A stretch of 64,000 nucleotides of DNA from assembly GCF_049537155.1 (NCBI RefSeq), contig NZ_JBMVQZ010000014.1, positions 50,908 through 114,907 of the forward strand, read 5' to 3'. This stretch comes from Limisphaera sp049537155. Its GTDB lineage: Bacteria; Verrucomicrobiota; Verrucomicrobiia; Limisphaerales; Limisphaeraceae. Made by a program: the position numbers and the translations under genes. Position 1 is the first letter of the stretch. Each line of letters starts with the position of its first letter. This document shows positions 49,899-60,227 of this stretch, in pieces. The notes under the pieces are model-generated. The model did no database searches, was not told the DNA's origin, and saw only the letters and a program-made list of their open reading frames with translations.

Positions 49899-52069
49899 AT
49901 GAACAAGCAGGTGAGTTTTCCCGTCCGGGTTGTCCGGGTGCATGTGCCCGAGTCTGCTGGCCGCGTGCCTCCGGCTGGCCGGCGTCCATCCTGCGTGGGC
50001 CCTGGGACCGTCGTGCACCCTCCCACTCCAGACCGAATGGCGCGTCCGGCTCGGGGACCCGCCCGAGCTGCCCTGTGTGCTGGCGTATGATGAACCGGTG
50101 CTCGGACCGGCCTCGGGCCGGGAAGGCAAGGCGGACCGGCGCGTGGTGCGTTTGAAACCGGGGATCCTGCCCACGGCCAGCCGGTTTCTCGGAGATCGTA
50201 CCCCTCCCCATCGGACGCCGGAGCGCGGGCTCGACTGCGAGATCCCCCTGCACATTGCGGGGCTACGACGACTCGACCTGGCAGGTGGTGCGACTCCCGC
50301 ACGACTGGGCCGTTGCAGGTCCGTTCGATGCTTCAGGTCGGCGAGTGGGCCGCGAGATGGGGCGCCTGCCGAGTCCCGGCGTGGGATGGTACCGGAGGCG
50401 GTTCGAACTTCCGGCGGCCGAGGCAGGTCACCGCGTGTCCCCGGAAGTGGAAGGCGCCATGGCCTGTGCAGCGGTCTGGTTGAACGGTCATCTGGTGGGC
50501 GGCTGGCCGTATGGCTACGCCTCCTGGCGTGTGGAGCTCACGCCCGGGGGTCCGCTGGGGGCGGCCTTTTACCCGCGCGCGGCCGGGCGCCAGCTGGAGA
50601 TCCTGCGGCAGATGGGTTGCAACGCCATCCGCACAGCCCACGAACCGCCCACTCCGGGTCTGCTGGAGCTGACCGACCGGATGGGGTTTCTCGTATTGGA
50701 CGAGATTTTCGACTGCTGGGAGCGGCGCAAAACTCCGAACGATCTCTACCGGATCTTCCCCGAGTGGCACGAGGCGGACTTGCGCGCGTTTGTGCGGCGG
50801 GATCGGAACCATCCCTCGGTGATCCTCTGGAGCATCGGCAACGAGGTGGGGGAACCATACACGGGCGAGCCGGCGCGGCGATGGCGCGGCGGCTGTACCG
50901 GATCGTGAAGGAGGAGGAGCCGACCCGTCTGGTGACCTGCGCCATGAACCGGGCCAAACCCGACATGCCCCTGCCTGCCGTGTTGAACGTCATCGGCCTC
51001 AATTACCAGGGCGAGGGCATTCGGGACACCGAACCGTACGCGGACTCGAGAGGGATCCGCACTCCACCGCTCTATGGCGCGTTCCATCGCACGTTCCCGG
51101 ACAGGCTTGTTCTCAGCACCGAAACGGCGGCGACGGTAAGCACCCGTGGGACCTATCTCTTGCCGGTCACGCCGCATGCCAGTGCGCCGGTGCGGGAGGG
51201 AGCGGGGGCGACCGTGCGCGCGGTTACGTGAGTGCCCATGAGCTGTACACCGCCGATTTTGGCGCCTCGTCGGACAAGGTGTTTGCCACGCTGGCGCGGC
51301 ATCCGTTTGTGGCCGGACAATTCGTCTGGAGCGGGTTCGACTATCTTGACGAACCCACGCCCTGCGATGCGTCGCGCAGTTCCTACTTCGGGATCGTGGA
51401 TCTGGCGGGGTTTCCGAAGGATCGCTATTACCTCTACCAATCGCCATGGCGGCCCGGTTTGCCGATGGTGCATCTGCTGCCGCACTGGACCTGGCCGGGG
51501 CGGGTGGGCGAGGTGACCCCGGTGCACGTGTTCACCACCGGCGATGAGGTGGAGTTGTTCCTGAACGGGCGTTCCCCGGGCTGCCTACGCAAAGGACCGG
51601 GCGAGGTGCAACTCCGCTGGGACGATGTGGTGTATGAGCCCGGCACGTTGCGGTCGGTGACTTGCCGCGACGGCCGGGTTTGGGCCACCGCCGAGGTCCG
51701 CACCGCGGGTGCACCGCGCGACTGGAGCTGCGGCCCGACCGCACAAGGATTCATGCGGACGGGCAGGACCTGTGCTTTGTGACGGTACGGTTGACCGATG
51801 CGCGTGGGACCTGTGTGCCGCGCACGCCGCTGCGCGTCCATTTCGAAATGGCGGGGCCGGCGGAGATTGTCGCGACCGACAACGGGGACCCGACCGATTT
51901 CGAGCCGTTTCCCTCGCCCAGCCGGCGTGTGTTCAACGGGCTGTGCCTGGTGGTGATCCGCGGGCGGGCCGGCGAGCCGGGCCGGATCCGATTGACCGCC
52001 CGGGCGGAGGGACTGCCGGAGGCGGAGTTGTGGATCCGCTCGCTTACCACCCGACGGGCACAAAACTGA
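49899..52069 (+). pseudogene. GH2 beta-galactosidase pseudogene, several frame changes and an internal deletion
   Basis: The remains of a secreted GH2 enzyme lie in pieces. A hydrophobic leader and Leu-Gly-Asp-Pro-Pro-Glu are in one frame (49942 to about 50260). The sugar-binding and catalytic parts are in a second (about 50255-50908): Gly-Tyr-Asp-Asp-Ser-Thr-Trp, Leu-Pro-His-Asp-Trp, Cys-Asn-Ala-Ile-Arg-Thr-Ala-His, and acid/base Glu in Trp-Ser-Ile-Gly-Asn-Glu. Nucleophile-region Ser-Thr-Glu-Thr-Ala is back in the first frame (to 51231). Phe-Val-Trp-Ser-Gly-Phe-Asp-Tyr is in a third (to 51782), and a C-terminal beta domain returns to the second. Near 50555 a sugar-binding strand joins Gly-Ala-Ala-Phe directly, deleting roughly 100 or more residues. 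Confidence 0.88.
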
Positions 52070-52226
52070 CCCGCACGGGAAGGACGCGTGCGCGGCCGGC
52101 CCGGGTGACGGATGGGTCAAACGACACACCCGCGGGCGGTCCGCAAACCCGACCGGCACCGCCCACGGGTGGTCGTACCGCGCTCGATCTCCCGTTCCTC
52201 GTTCTGGCGAAAGAGCAGCCCGATCG

Positions 52227-55200
52227 TCACGGATTGCCCAACAGCCGGAAGAAGACACTGCCCGGCTCCGTGCCGACCGGGACCGTCACCGGGCTGGTGG
52301 TTCCTCCCGGGTAATCCATCCAGTTGGTGCTCAGGCCGACCGAGAGGCTGTTGGTCTGGTACTGGAGCCTGAAGTTGCCGCTCCAGCTGAACTGGATGCC
52401 CCCGGCCGTGCGCGTGAATTGGAGCGTGGGCGGCGCGGTGACGGCCTGGACTTCGATGCTTCCGTCTTCGGCCAGCCGGTTGATCCAGGTCGCTCCGCCA
52501 CCGGTGATGGTGAAGTTCTGGCCGTTGACCACCGCCTTGTTGAAGATCGGGAAGCGGTCACCCACGGCCAGGGTGGGGCCGAGGTTCACCACGTGGATGG
52601 TTCCCTGCCCGAGGTTTTGAGGCGTGCCTGCGACCTCGATGATGTCGTGCGGCGGCAGCGGACCGGCGGCCGCCTTGTTGATCTCGATGACGATGTCGCC
52701 GCTGATCAACAGGTCCTGACCGATCACCAGCGTGCCGATGGCGCCCGGGGCCGGGCCGGGCAACAGTTGCGTGCCCGCCTCGGCCTGGACGAAACCGAGG
52801 ATGGGGCCCGTGCCACCCAGCGCGCCGCCGTACACGTAGGTGGCGGCACCCCAGTTCTCGCCGTTCACCACGAGGGTGCCGTTGCTGACCGTGGTGGTGC
52901 CATAGTAACTGTTGCTGGCCGTGAGGGTCACCACGCCCGGGCCGAGTTGCAGGAGCGAGCCGGAACCCGAGATCACACCGGGCACGACCAGCTCGCCCTG
53001 CCGGTTGAAGACCAGCATGCCGTTGTTGACGACGTTGCCGGTGCCGATGGAGCCGCTGGTGCCACCAGCGCCCACCTGCAACGTGCCGAAGTCAATGGTG
53101 GTGCCACCCGGGTAATCGTTCTCCCCGGTGAGGATCAACCGGCCCGGGCCGGCGTGCCAGACGGCCCCGCGATTGGCCGCGGCCACGTCGGGGGAAACCA
53201 CGCTGCGAATGTTGCCCGGGAAGGTCACGTCGTCGGGACGGTTGAACACGAGCAGACGCCGCGTGTCGTTGTACTCCCAACTGTTGGTGAAGATCACGTC
53301 CCCGACGATGGAACCGGCGCCCTCGGTGAATCCGTCGCCCAGCACGATGGCGCCCCCGCCGATCCACGTCCCGCCGGTGTACGTGTTGTTGCCGAGGAAC
53401 ATGACCCCGCCGTCGTTGAAGTTGTTGACGTCTTTGAACACCACGCCGCTGCCGGTGATGTTGTTGGTGTAAACGAAGACGGGGACCTCGGGCCAGATGC
53501 CGTCCTGCCGCACCAGCCGCAACATGCCGTGGTTGGTGACGGCCGAGCTGAGCAACTGGCCGGCATTGCCGCGACTGGGCTGGAAGATGGCGCCGGGTTC
53601 GATGAGGGTCCAGCCGGTGTAGGTGTTGGCCCCGATGGCCATCAACCAGCCGCGCCGCACGATCAGGTTGCCGGAGCCGGTCAGGATCCCGTTGCCCGAG
53701 AGTGACCACTGGCCCGTACTGTCGAAGATGAGCGTGCCATTGTTTTCCACCGGCGCCGTGGAGGCCAGTTTGCCGGTGGGACCGCCGTTGCCCACCTGCA
53801 AGGTGGCCCGGTTGGTCGTGCCGCCGGTGTACGTGTTGTCCGCCTCCAGGATCAGCGTGCCCGGCCCCTCGTGCACGAGCGAACCGGTGCCGCTGATCAC
53901 GCCGGGGATCACCAGCGTGCCGTCGCGTCGGACGACGAGGCTGCCGTTGTTTTGCACCGGGCCGGTGCCCAGGCTGCCGGTGGTGCCGCCGTCGCCGACT
54001 TGCAATGTACCTTGGAGAGAGGTGCCGCCGGTGTAGGTGTTGTCGCCCGTCAACACCCATTTGCCCGGGCCGATCTTGGCGAGGGCCGTCGGCCCACCAC
54101 TGTCGCCCAGTGGGGCGGCCAGGAGATTGTCGGCCTCGTTGGTCCCGCCGAGGGTCAGCACACGCTGGCCCGAGCCGCTGAGGGCGACGGCACCGGAGTT
54201 GATCAGGCGCAGGGCGCCGGTGCCGGAGGCGTCCAGCGAGCCGCCGCCGGTGCCCAGGGTGAACAAGCGGTCCACCGTGGCACCGGGTCCGGTGTAGAGC
54301 AACGTCCCGCCGTTCAGGACGAGGTTGGCAGCGTCGGCCGGCGAGGCGCCGATGTCGCTGGGCGCGCCCCCGTTGGCGAGGGCACCCACCTGCAGCACGC
54401 CGCCGGCGATGAGGGTGGGGCCGGTGTAGGTGTTGGCGCCGCCGGCCAGCGTCAGCGTGCCCGAACCGCTCTTGGTCAGGCCGCCCGCGCCGCCGATGTT
54501 GTTGGCGCCGCCGGAGGTGATGGTGTAGGGCTTGGCGGCGTTGTTGACCAGGACCTGGAAGGGCTCGACCGGGGCATTGACCGTGATGTCGGTCGTGCCG
54601 GTGGCGGCATCACTGAACAACACCCAGCCGCCGTTGGCGAAGAGGGTGGGGGTGCCGCCGTAGGTCCAGTTGTTCGGAGTCACAAGATCCCAGGACCCGT
54701 TGTTCCCGCCGGTCCAGACATAGGCCAGGTCCGTGACATGGAGGTACAGTGTGTTGCCCTGGATGCTCAGGTTGCCCACGGCTCCCTGGACGAGTCCGAG
54801 AGCGACGTTGGGGGCGGAACCCGAGGTCCAAGTGAGGAGGGGATAGCTTTGGTTGACGTTGAACGAGCCGCCGATCACTTCGATGACCACGGTGCCGGCT
54901 GAGCCGAGATTGCCAGCCGCCAGCGGTGCCGTGGTGGTGCTGGTCACGTTGTCGAAGGCCAGTGTGCAACCGCTCTGGGACCCGAGTACGAGGTTGGCCG
55001 GCGACACCGGTGCGGTTCCTGCACGGATGACCAGCGCGGCGCCGTCCGCCACGGTGATGTCGCCCGAGCCGCTTTTGCCGCCCTGGAAGACCAGACGTCC
55101 CCCATGGACCACGGTGGGCCCGCTGTACGAGGCCGTGCCGCCGAGGGTCACCGTGCCGGCGCCGAATTTTTCCAGCGAACCGCCGCTGCTGGTCAGCGGC

Positions 55201-56297
55201 GTCTTCAAAACGACCTCCTGACCGCCGCTGTCGAATTTGTAAAGCTGACCGGCTGCGGTGCTGAACCGGGGGGAGTAATCGAAGGTGTTGGCGGCGCTCC
55301 ACCGCAAGGTGCCGCCTTCGAACGAGAGGGTGCTGCCCTGGCCGAGCGGACCCGAAACCCCGGGGTTCTCCGGCCCGTTGACCACCAGCGTGCCGCCGAC
55401 CAGCCGGACGGTCCCGCTGAACGTCCCGGCACCGGAGAGCATGAGGGTGCCACTGCTGACCTGCAACGTGCCCGCGCCGTTGATCGCGTAAGGAAAACTG
55501 GCCACACCTTCGGGGGCATCGTAATCGAGCGTGCCGGCGTTGATGGCCAGGGTGGGCGTGCCGGTGAGTCCGTCCAGAAGATTTGCGCTTTTCAGGACGA
55601 CGGTTCCCTCGTCAATGGTCAGCGGACCCTGGATGGGGCTGTCGAACCTGGCCACGTTCACGCGCGTCCAGATCAGCCGGCCGCTGCCCTGTTTGGTGAT
55701 GATGGTCGGGGAGTTGTTGTCGGCGCGGAGGTGATGGTTGACCACCCAGTCGCCACTGCCACCGAACAGCAGCGTGTGTGCGCCGCCGCCACCGTAGCGG
55801 ATGCGGACCTCGGCGTTGATGGTGGCCGGGTGGGCAGAGTTGTTGATCAGGGTGTGGGTTTGGCCGCTCTGCCCGCCCCAGATCACATCAATCAGGTTCG
55901 TGCCCGGCAGGCCGAAGGTGAAAGGGCCGGCCCCGGCATCGATGGTGATGTTGTTCATCCGAATGGCGAACTGCGTGCCCACCGCTCCGTAAAACGTGAC
56001 GGCGTTGACCTGATTGGAGGTCAGATAGATGTCCCGGCCGAGCTGCGCGAAGGCGCCCTGGATGTTGCCGGTGACAAAGGTGAGAAACAGGTTGCTGCTG
56101 GTGCGGCCGTCCCAGACCATGATGTCGTTGGGCTGCGGCAGGCCGGGTGGATCCCAGTTGTTTTCCAGGTCGAGTCGCACGCCGTCGCCGTTGCCGGTCC
56201 AGTAGAGTGTGGTTTGGCCATGGGCGGCGGGTGCCACACACATGAACGTGAGGGCCAGAAGGAGGGGGTATCGGATCCAGGTCATGGTTGGTTTCAT
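52227..56297 (-). CDS. Autotransporter-associated beta-strand repeat protein
   Basis: 1,356 residues from ATG 56297; the frame continues to 56534 as shadow. A signal peptide ends at about Ala-Pro-Ala-Ala-His-Gly-Gln near 21-27. Many repeats of the autotransporter-associated type follow, recognisable by Leu-Thr-Gly-x-Asn-Thr-Tyr-Thr-Gly-Gly-Thr and Leu-Gln-Val-Gly-x-Gly-Gly-Thr-x-Gly; clear examples are near residues 660, 810, 890 and 950. The last 70 residues form a Trp/Phe-rich beta domain rather than an outer-membrane barrel or a PEP tail. The protein would be secreted and form a long beta-helix at the surface. Passenger function is unknown. It is divergent from the ECF sigma factor gene. 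Confidence 0.9.
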   Translation of the reverse strand: MKPTMTWIRYPLLLALTFMCVAPAAHGQTTLYWTGNGDGVRLDLENNWDPPGLPQPNDIMVWDGRTSSNLFLTFVTGNIQGAFAQLGRDIYLTSNQVNAVTFYGAVGTQFAIRMNNITIDAGAGPFTFGLPGTNLIDVIWGGQSGQTHTLINNSAHPATINAEVRIRYGGGGAHTLLFGGSGDWVVNHHLRADNNSPTIITKQGSGRLIWTRVNVARFDSPIQGPLTIDEGTVVLKSANLLDGLTGTPTLAINAGTLDYDAPEGVASFPYAINGAGTLQVSSGTLMLSGAGTFSGTVRLVGGTLVVNGPENPGVSGPLGQGSTLSFEGGTLRWSAANTFDYSPRFSTAAGQLYKFDSGGQEVVLKTPLTSSGGSLEKFGAGTVTLGGTASYSGPTVVHGGRLVFQGGKSGSGDITVADGAALVIRAGTAPVSPANLVLGSQSGCTLAFDNVTSTTTAPLAAGNLGSAGTVVIEVIGGSFNVNQSYPLLTWTSGSAPNVALGLVQGAVGNLSIQGNTLYLHVTDLAYVWTGGNNGSWDLVTPNNWTYGGTPTLFANGGWVLFSDAATGTTDITVNAPVEPFQVLVNNAAKPYTITSGGANNIGGAGGLTKSGSGTLTLAGGANTYTGPTLIAGGVLQVGALANGGAPSDIGASPADAANLVLNGGTLLYTGPGATVDRLFTLGTGGGSLDASGTGALRLINSGAVALSGSGQRVLTLGGTNEADNLLAAPLGDSGGPTALAKIGPGKWVLTGDNTYTGGTSLQGTLQVGDGGTTGSLGTGPVQNNGSLVVRRDGTLVIPGVISGTGSLVHEGPGTLILEADNTYTGGTTNRATLQVGNGGPTGKLASTAPVENNGTLIFDSTGQWSLSGNGILTGSGNLIVRRGWLMAIGANTYTGWTLIEPGAIFQPSRGNAGQLLSSAVTNHGMLRLVRQDGIWPEVPVFVYTNNITGSGVVFKDVNNFNDGGVMFLGNNTYTGGTWIGGGAIVLGDGFTEGAGSIVGDVIFTNSWEYNDTRRLLVFNRPDDVTFPGNIRSVVSPDVAAANRGAVWHAGPGRLILTGENDYPGGTTIDFGTLQVGAGGTSGSIGTGNVVNNGMLVFNRQGELVVPGVISGSGSLLQLGPGVVTLTASNSYYGTTTVSNGTLVVNGENWGAATYVYGGALGGTGPILGFVQAEAGTQLLPGPAPGAIGTLVIGQDLLISGDIVIEINKAAAGPLPPHDIIEVAGTPQNLGQGTIHVVNLGPTLAVGDRFPIFNKAVVNGQNFTITGGGATWINRLAEDGSIEVQAVTAPPTLQFTRTAGGIQFSWSGNFRLQYQTNSLSVGLSTNWMDYPGGTTSPVTVPVGTEPGSVFFRLLGNP

Positions 56298-56821
56298 GTC
56301 TGCTCGGGAGGTTTGGGGTTCGATACTTGGCGAGGTTGTGTGTCGGCCGGGGAACATTGTGCACGCCAAGCGTGACCCGCGACCGGACCGGACAGACCGG
56401 TCAGGCCGGGTCCCGGCGGGGCGACAACGGGTGCTGACGGCACCTTGATCAACCGCCGCGCAGAAGCCGGGCAGCGGCGCAGCCCGCGGGACGGTGTGCA
56501 CACCCGCTCTTGTGCCGCCGCGGTCGCGCATCATACAGACGCGGAGTCAGCAGGGTTTGGTTGCCGCAGACCCGCGGCCGTGGGCCGGATCCCGGGCCGG
56601 CAGATTCACACTCCACCCGGAGGGGAACAGCCGGCCCGGGCATCGGTAGCGGGTCCATTTGGCTTTCTGCATCTGGGAATTTGCCGGTCTTGACCGGATC
56701 TCACACCGGACCCAGGCTTCCGCGGCGGTTCGAGCCGGTCGCCAACGCCGAAACCGGACCGACGCCGGCCGGTGTTGCGGTGAGATTCCGGCCACGGCCG
56801 GCAAATCAGGTGGGATGGGAA
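56298..56821. other. Divergent regulatory region between the beta-strand-repeat gene and the ECF sigma gene
   Basis: About 520 bases with no supported coding frame. It must hold the promoters for both divergent genes. GGAAC at about 56350 resembles an ECF -35 element, but no clear -10 partner is visible, so I do not annotate it. Confidence 0.5.
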
Positions 56822-57394
56822 ATGCCTATGGACCGGCAGCCGGACCTGGACGAGATCCTGGACGAGGTGGCACGCGGCAACGTGGATGCTTTTCGGTGGA
56901 TTGTGCGCCGGTACGAACTGCCCCTGCGGAGTTACCTTTGCAGTCAGGTGTACGACCTGGACGTGGTGGATGATCTGGCGCAGGAGGTCTTCATTGCGGC
57001 CTTTCGCAGTCTGTCGAGTTTTCGGCGCGGGGAGGACTTCGGCCGCTGGTTGCGCGGGATCGCGCGGCTGAAACTGCACATGTATTTCCGGGCCACGGTG
57101 CGGCGACAGAACGCGATGGAACGTTTTCGAGAAGAGGTCAGTCGCTTGCTGGAGGAGGAATTGGACCAGGAGTCTGCGAATCATCAGGCGGCGGCCATCG
57201 AGGCCTTGCTGCGCTGCATCAACCGGTTGCCGGACCGACTGCGCCGGGTGGTGCGTGCGGGGTTGGACGGCACCAAACCGGCCCTCTTGGCGCAGGCCCT
57301 TTCGACCACGGTGGGTGCGGTTTACAATCTTCACTATCGGGCCAATCAGTTGTTGAGAGACTGTGTGAAGAGGGAACTGGCCGATGGACGCTGA
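56822..57394 (+). CDS. ECF-type RNA polymerase sigma factor
   Basis: 190 residues from ATG 56822; the upstream frame is shadow. Region 2 has Phe-Arg-Trp-Ile-Val-Arg-Arg-Tyr and Asp-Val-Val-Asp-Asp-Leu-Ala-Gln-Glu-Val-Phe-Ile-Ala-Ala-Phe at about 47-61. Region 4 has Leu-Pro-Asp-Arg-Leu-Arg-Arg-Val-Val and a helix-turn-helix ending Val-Gly-Ala-Val-Tyr-Asn-Leu-His-Tyr-Arg-Ala. This matches Planctomycete/Verrucomicrobial ECF groups paired with FecR-LamG proteins. Its gene overlaps the next by 11 bases, so the two are translated together. Its regulon probably includes the divergent beta-strand-repeat gene, but that is inference. Confidence 0.9.
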   Translation: MPMDRQPDLDEILDEVARGNVDAFRWIVRRYELPLRSYLCSQVYDLDVVDDLAQEVFIAAFRSLSSFRRGEDFGRWLRGIARLKLHMYFRATVRRQNAMERFREEVSRLLEEELDQESANHQAAAIEALLRCINRLPDRLRRVVRAGLDGTKPALLAQALSTTVGAVYNLHYRANQLLRDCVKRELADGR

Positions 57395-59045
57395 TTTGCG
57401 GGACCTTTTGATGGCCTGGGGAGGCGGTCCGTTGGAGGACGCACGGTACGAGGCGCTCCTGGCCCGGTTGCGCAGCGACGCGGCTTTTCGCCGCGAATGC
57501 GCCCGCCAGATTCACATGCTGGGGATGCTGAAGGTGGTCCAGGCCCCCTCGCCGCGCTGGTTGCGGTTGGAAGAGGAACTCCGATCCGATCTCCTGCAGG
57601 AGGAGGCCTGTGCATCCGCCGCCCCGGGGGTGGAACAGCGCGTGATGGAAGCCCTGGAACGGACGGCGACTCCCGGCCGCGGGAAGGGGCTTGAATGGAT
57701 GGCGGCGCTGGCCGCCGTTGGCGTGGTGCTGGCGGCGGTGGGAGCCTGGATGATCTGGCGGCAGACTTCTGCCGCCGTGGTGCCGTTGCACCTGCGGGAG
57801 ACGCTCGGCGTGGTGGTTCAGACGGAGCGGGTGATTTGGGATCCTTCCACCGAGTTTCGTCCCCGGCAGGATGACCTGTTGGAACCGGGCTGGTTGCGGT
57901 TGCGGTCGGGGCGCATCTCGCTGGCCTTGTTCAACGGAGTCCGCCTTCATGTGGTGGGGCCGGCGGCGATCCAGCTCCGGTCGCTTTCGCACGTGTACTG
58001 CGAATCGGGCCGGCTCGCGGTGCACGTGCCGCCCCAGTCGGAGATCACCGATTTCACGATTGCCTCGCCCGGGGCGGCCATCCGGGATTTGGGGACCGAA
58101 TTCGGTTTCAACGTCTCCCCGGACGGCTCGGCCGAGGTGATGGTCTTTCGAGGGGCGGCCGAGGCGTCGGTCCTGGCCCCCAACGGGACGACGCTGCGGA
58201 GCGAGGTGGTGGAGGAACGTGCACCGGTGCGGGTGGTGCCCGGGCGGGGTGTGATCGAGCCGGCTGCCCTGCCGCCGGAGCGGTTCGTGCAACCGCCGCG
58301 AGTGGAAGCGCGGCCCCTCCGGCTGAGCGCCGACTACGCCCGGGCCGTGCAACAAGCCGCGCCCTGGAGTTACTGGCGGTTCGACCAGGTCACGGCCGGT
58401 CGGGTCGCCAACGCGATGGAGGGCGGACCTCCCCTGCGCGTGTTCGGAACGGTGGCATTTCGCGAAGTGGGGCCGGGCAACCGGGCGGCGTTCCTCGATC
58501 CGCGGGTGAACGAGCCCTATCTGCAGACCGAGACGTTGTGGGCGGGCCCGACCGGGGAGTATGCCCTGGAGTTTCTCTTTTCTTCCGAGCAGTACAAGAA
58601 CAGTGCGCTGGTGGGGTTGCTCACGCCGGAGGACCATCACCTGGCCCTGGTCGAGCTGACGGCGCGTGATCCGGAACACCTCGTCCACAAGCCGGGCACG
58701 TTGCGATACGTGCAGCGCGTACCCCCGGCCACGTACGGCGGGGTGAACCTGTTTTCCACCCGGGTCTTCTTCCCCTACCGCTGGCATCACATCGTGGCCC
58801 AGTACCGCGCCGGCCGGATGGAAATGTACATTGACGGCGTGCTGGCCGCTGCGGCCCCGGCGGATGCTCCTCAGCAAAGCTTTCCCTGTCACGTCCTGCT
58901 GGGCTGGTTACGGCATCGCCCCAATCCGCCGGAGGACGTTCGTTCGCTGGCCGGATACCTGGACGAGGTGGCCGTTTACGGCAGGGCCCTGGACCCGGCC
59001 ACGATCGCCACCCACGCCGCATTGGCGGGCTGCGGTGGGGAGTAA
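57384..59045 (+). CDS. FecR-domain / LamG-domain transmembrane protein
   Basis: 553 residues. An N-terminal cytoplasmic helical part of about 100 residues (Leu-Leu-Met-Ala-Trp, Arg-Arg-Glu-Cys-Ala) is the putative anti-sigma segment. A single transmembrane helix is at 103-125. A FecR-like domain at about 170-290 has Gly-Pro-Ala-Ala-Ile-Gln-Leu and Ser-Pro-Gly-Ala-Ala-Ile-Arg-Asp-Leu-Gly-Thr-Glu-Phe. A LamG/concanavalin-like domain at about 340-545 ends with Leu-Asp-Glu-Val-Ala-Val-Tyr-Gly-Arg-Ala-Leu, typical of such proteins. The family is thought to hold its partner sigma factor until an outer signal, perhaps a glycan bound by LamG, is sensed. The partner is encoded just upstream. Confidence 0.88.
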   Translation: MDADLRDLLMAWGGGPLEDARYEALLARLRSDAAFRRECARQIHMLGMLKVVQAPSPRWLRLEEELRSDLLQEEACASAAPGVEQRVMEALERTATPGRGKGLEWMAALAAVGVVLAAVGAWMIWRQTSAAVVPLHLRETLGVVVQTERVIWDPSTEFRPRQDDLLEPGWLRLRSGRISLALFNGVRLHVVGPAAIQLRSLSHVYCESGRLAVHVPPQSEITDFTIASPGAAIRDLGTEFGFNVSPDGSAEVMVFRGAAEASVLAPNGTTLRSEVVEERAPVRVVPGRGVIEPAALPPERFVQPPRVEARPLRLSADYARAVQQAAPWSYWRFDQVTAGRVANAMEGGPPLRVFGTVAFREVGPGNRAAFLDPRVNEPYLQTETLWAGPTGEYALEFLFSSEQYKNSALVGLLTPEDHHLALVELTARDPEHLVHKPGTLRYVQRVPPATYGGVNLFSTRVFFPYRWHHIVAQYRAGRMEMYIDGVLAAAAPADAPQQSFPCHVLLGWLRHRPNPPEDVRSLAGYLDEVAVYGRALDPATIATHAALAGCGGE

Positions 59046-59209
59046 ATGGTTCACAGGCCGAGTCAGGTGTGAGGTGGGGGCGGCCCGGGCGGATCCAACG
59101 CCCGTGGAGTCCGCGGGAGCGCGCCCGCTATACCCCGCCGTGCGGCCCGCAGGATGGAGGCGGTCAAGGCCGGGACCGGCGCTGCACCTGGCGCCGCGGC
59201 CGGTTTTCT

Positions 59210-60025
59210 TCACGAATCGGGCGTCCCTCCACCGTCTGGCGCGCGGCCACCGGGCCGGGCGGCGCCGGCACGCGATCGCCGGGATCGGGTTTTGGCCGCC
59301 GCCGGCTCCGGCGCTTTCGCGCGGGTGGTTTGCGTGCGGAGCCGGCGTCGTTCCCACCGGCGCCATTGTCGTTCGCGGCGCTGCGATTCTTCCCGGAGCA
59401 GGGTCTCGGCGGACCAACCATGCGCCTGGGCCAGTTCCACCAGGGCCCATAGTTGCGAGGCCAGGCGACGGGGTGTCCAACGTGCAGGCCGTCCGGGACC
59501 GGGTGCGGCCTCGCCGGCGGTTGCCGTTTCGGAAACCAGCCCGGCCTTCTTCGCCTTCTTGATGAGTTCGGTGGCCCGCATGAGGGCGGGTAAATGACGG
59601 GGTATCCCGTCGAAGACCGAGCCTTGCGGACGACCGCGCTGCTGTTTCTCCTGTCGTTTCAGCTCGTCCCAACGGGCCAGGACCTCTTCGGCATCCTTCA
59701 CCGCGGCTTCTCCGAAGACGTGGGGATGGCGATGAATGAGTTTTTCGGTGATGCGACGCGCGACAGTGTCGAAATCGAACGCCCCGCGCTCCCGGGCCAA
59801 CTGGGCGTGGAACACCACCTGGAGCAGCACGTCGCCCAGTTCTTCCAGCAGGGCCTCATCGTTACCGGCTTCGATGGCGTCCAACAGCTCGTAAACCTCC
59901 TCCACGGCGTACATCCGGAGGGTCCGGTGCGTTTGCTTGCGATCCCAGGGGCATCCCCCCGGGCCGCGCAACCGGGCCATGACCTCCAACAGTTCCTCGA
60001 TGGCCGACCGTGTTTTGGATCGCAT
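59210..60025 (-). CDS. mazG: Nucleoside triphosphate pyrophosphohydrolase
   Basis: 271 residues from ATG 60025; the frame is open to 60460. The first MazG domain has Cys-Pro-Trp-Asp-Arg-Lys-Gln-Thr-His, then Glu-Glu-Val-Tyr-Glu and Leu-Leu-Glu-Glu-Leu-Gly-Asp-Val-Leu-Leu-Gln-Val-Val-Phe-His at about 35-65: the Glu-x-x-Glu ... Glu-x-x-Asp metal site. A second, partial MazG region and an Arg/Ala-rich tail complete the chain. It hydrolyses NTPs such as dUTP or damaged nucleotides to NMP and pyrophosphate. It is divergent from the Calx-beta gene by about 200 bases. Confidence 0.95.
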   Translation of the reverse strand: MRSKTRSAIEELLEVMARLRGPGGCPWDRKQTHRTLRMYAVEEVYELLDAIEAGNDEALLEELGDVLLQVVFHAQLARERGAFDFDTVARRITEKLIHRHPHVFGEAAVKDAEEVLARWDELKRQEKQQRGRPQGSVFDGIPRHLPALMRATELIKKAKKAGLVSETATAGEAAPGPGRPARWTPRRLASQLWALVELAQAHGWSAETLLREESQRRERQWRRWERRRLRTQTTRAKAPEPAAAKTRSRRSRAGAARPGGRAPDGGGTPDS

Positions 60026-60227
60026 GACCCGGCTCAGGTAACGGGCTGCGGAAGGCGAAGCAAGCCTTTCAGATCCGCGTCGGTGCGCCGGCCCGGGGAA
60101 CCGGGCCGCCTCAGGAGTGTGGGACGCCTCGAAACGGGCGCTTGCGATCCTCCGGAGATGTGCGATGGGTAGACGGTGGCCCGCTGAAGCGGTCTGCTCG
60201 GAGACATCTGGACGGGAGGCAAAAACC

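Noticed and set aside
56298..56821. ECF-type promoter (GGAAC element) before the sigma factor gene
   Set aside because: No matching -10 element at the right distance on either strand.
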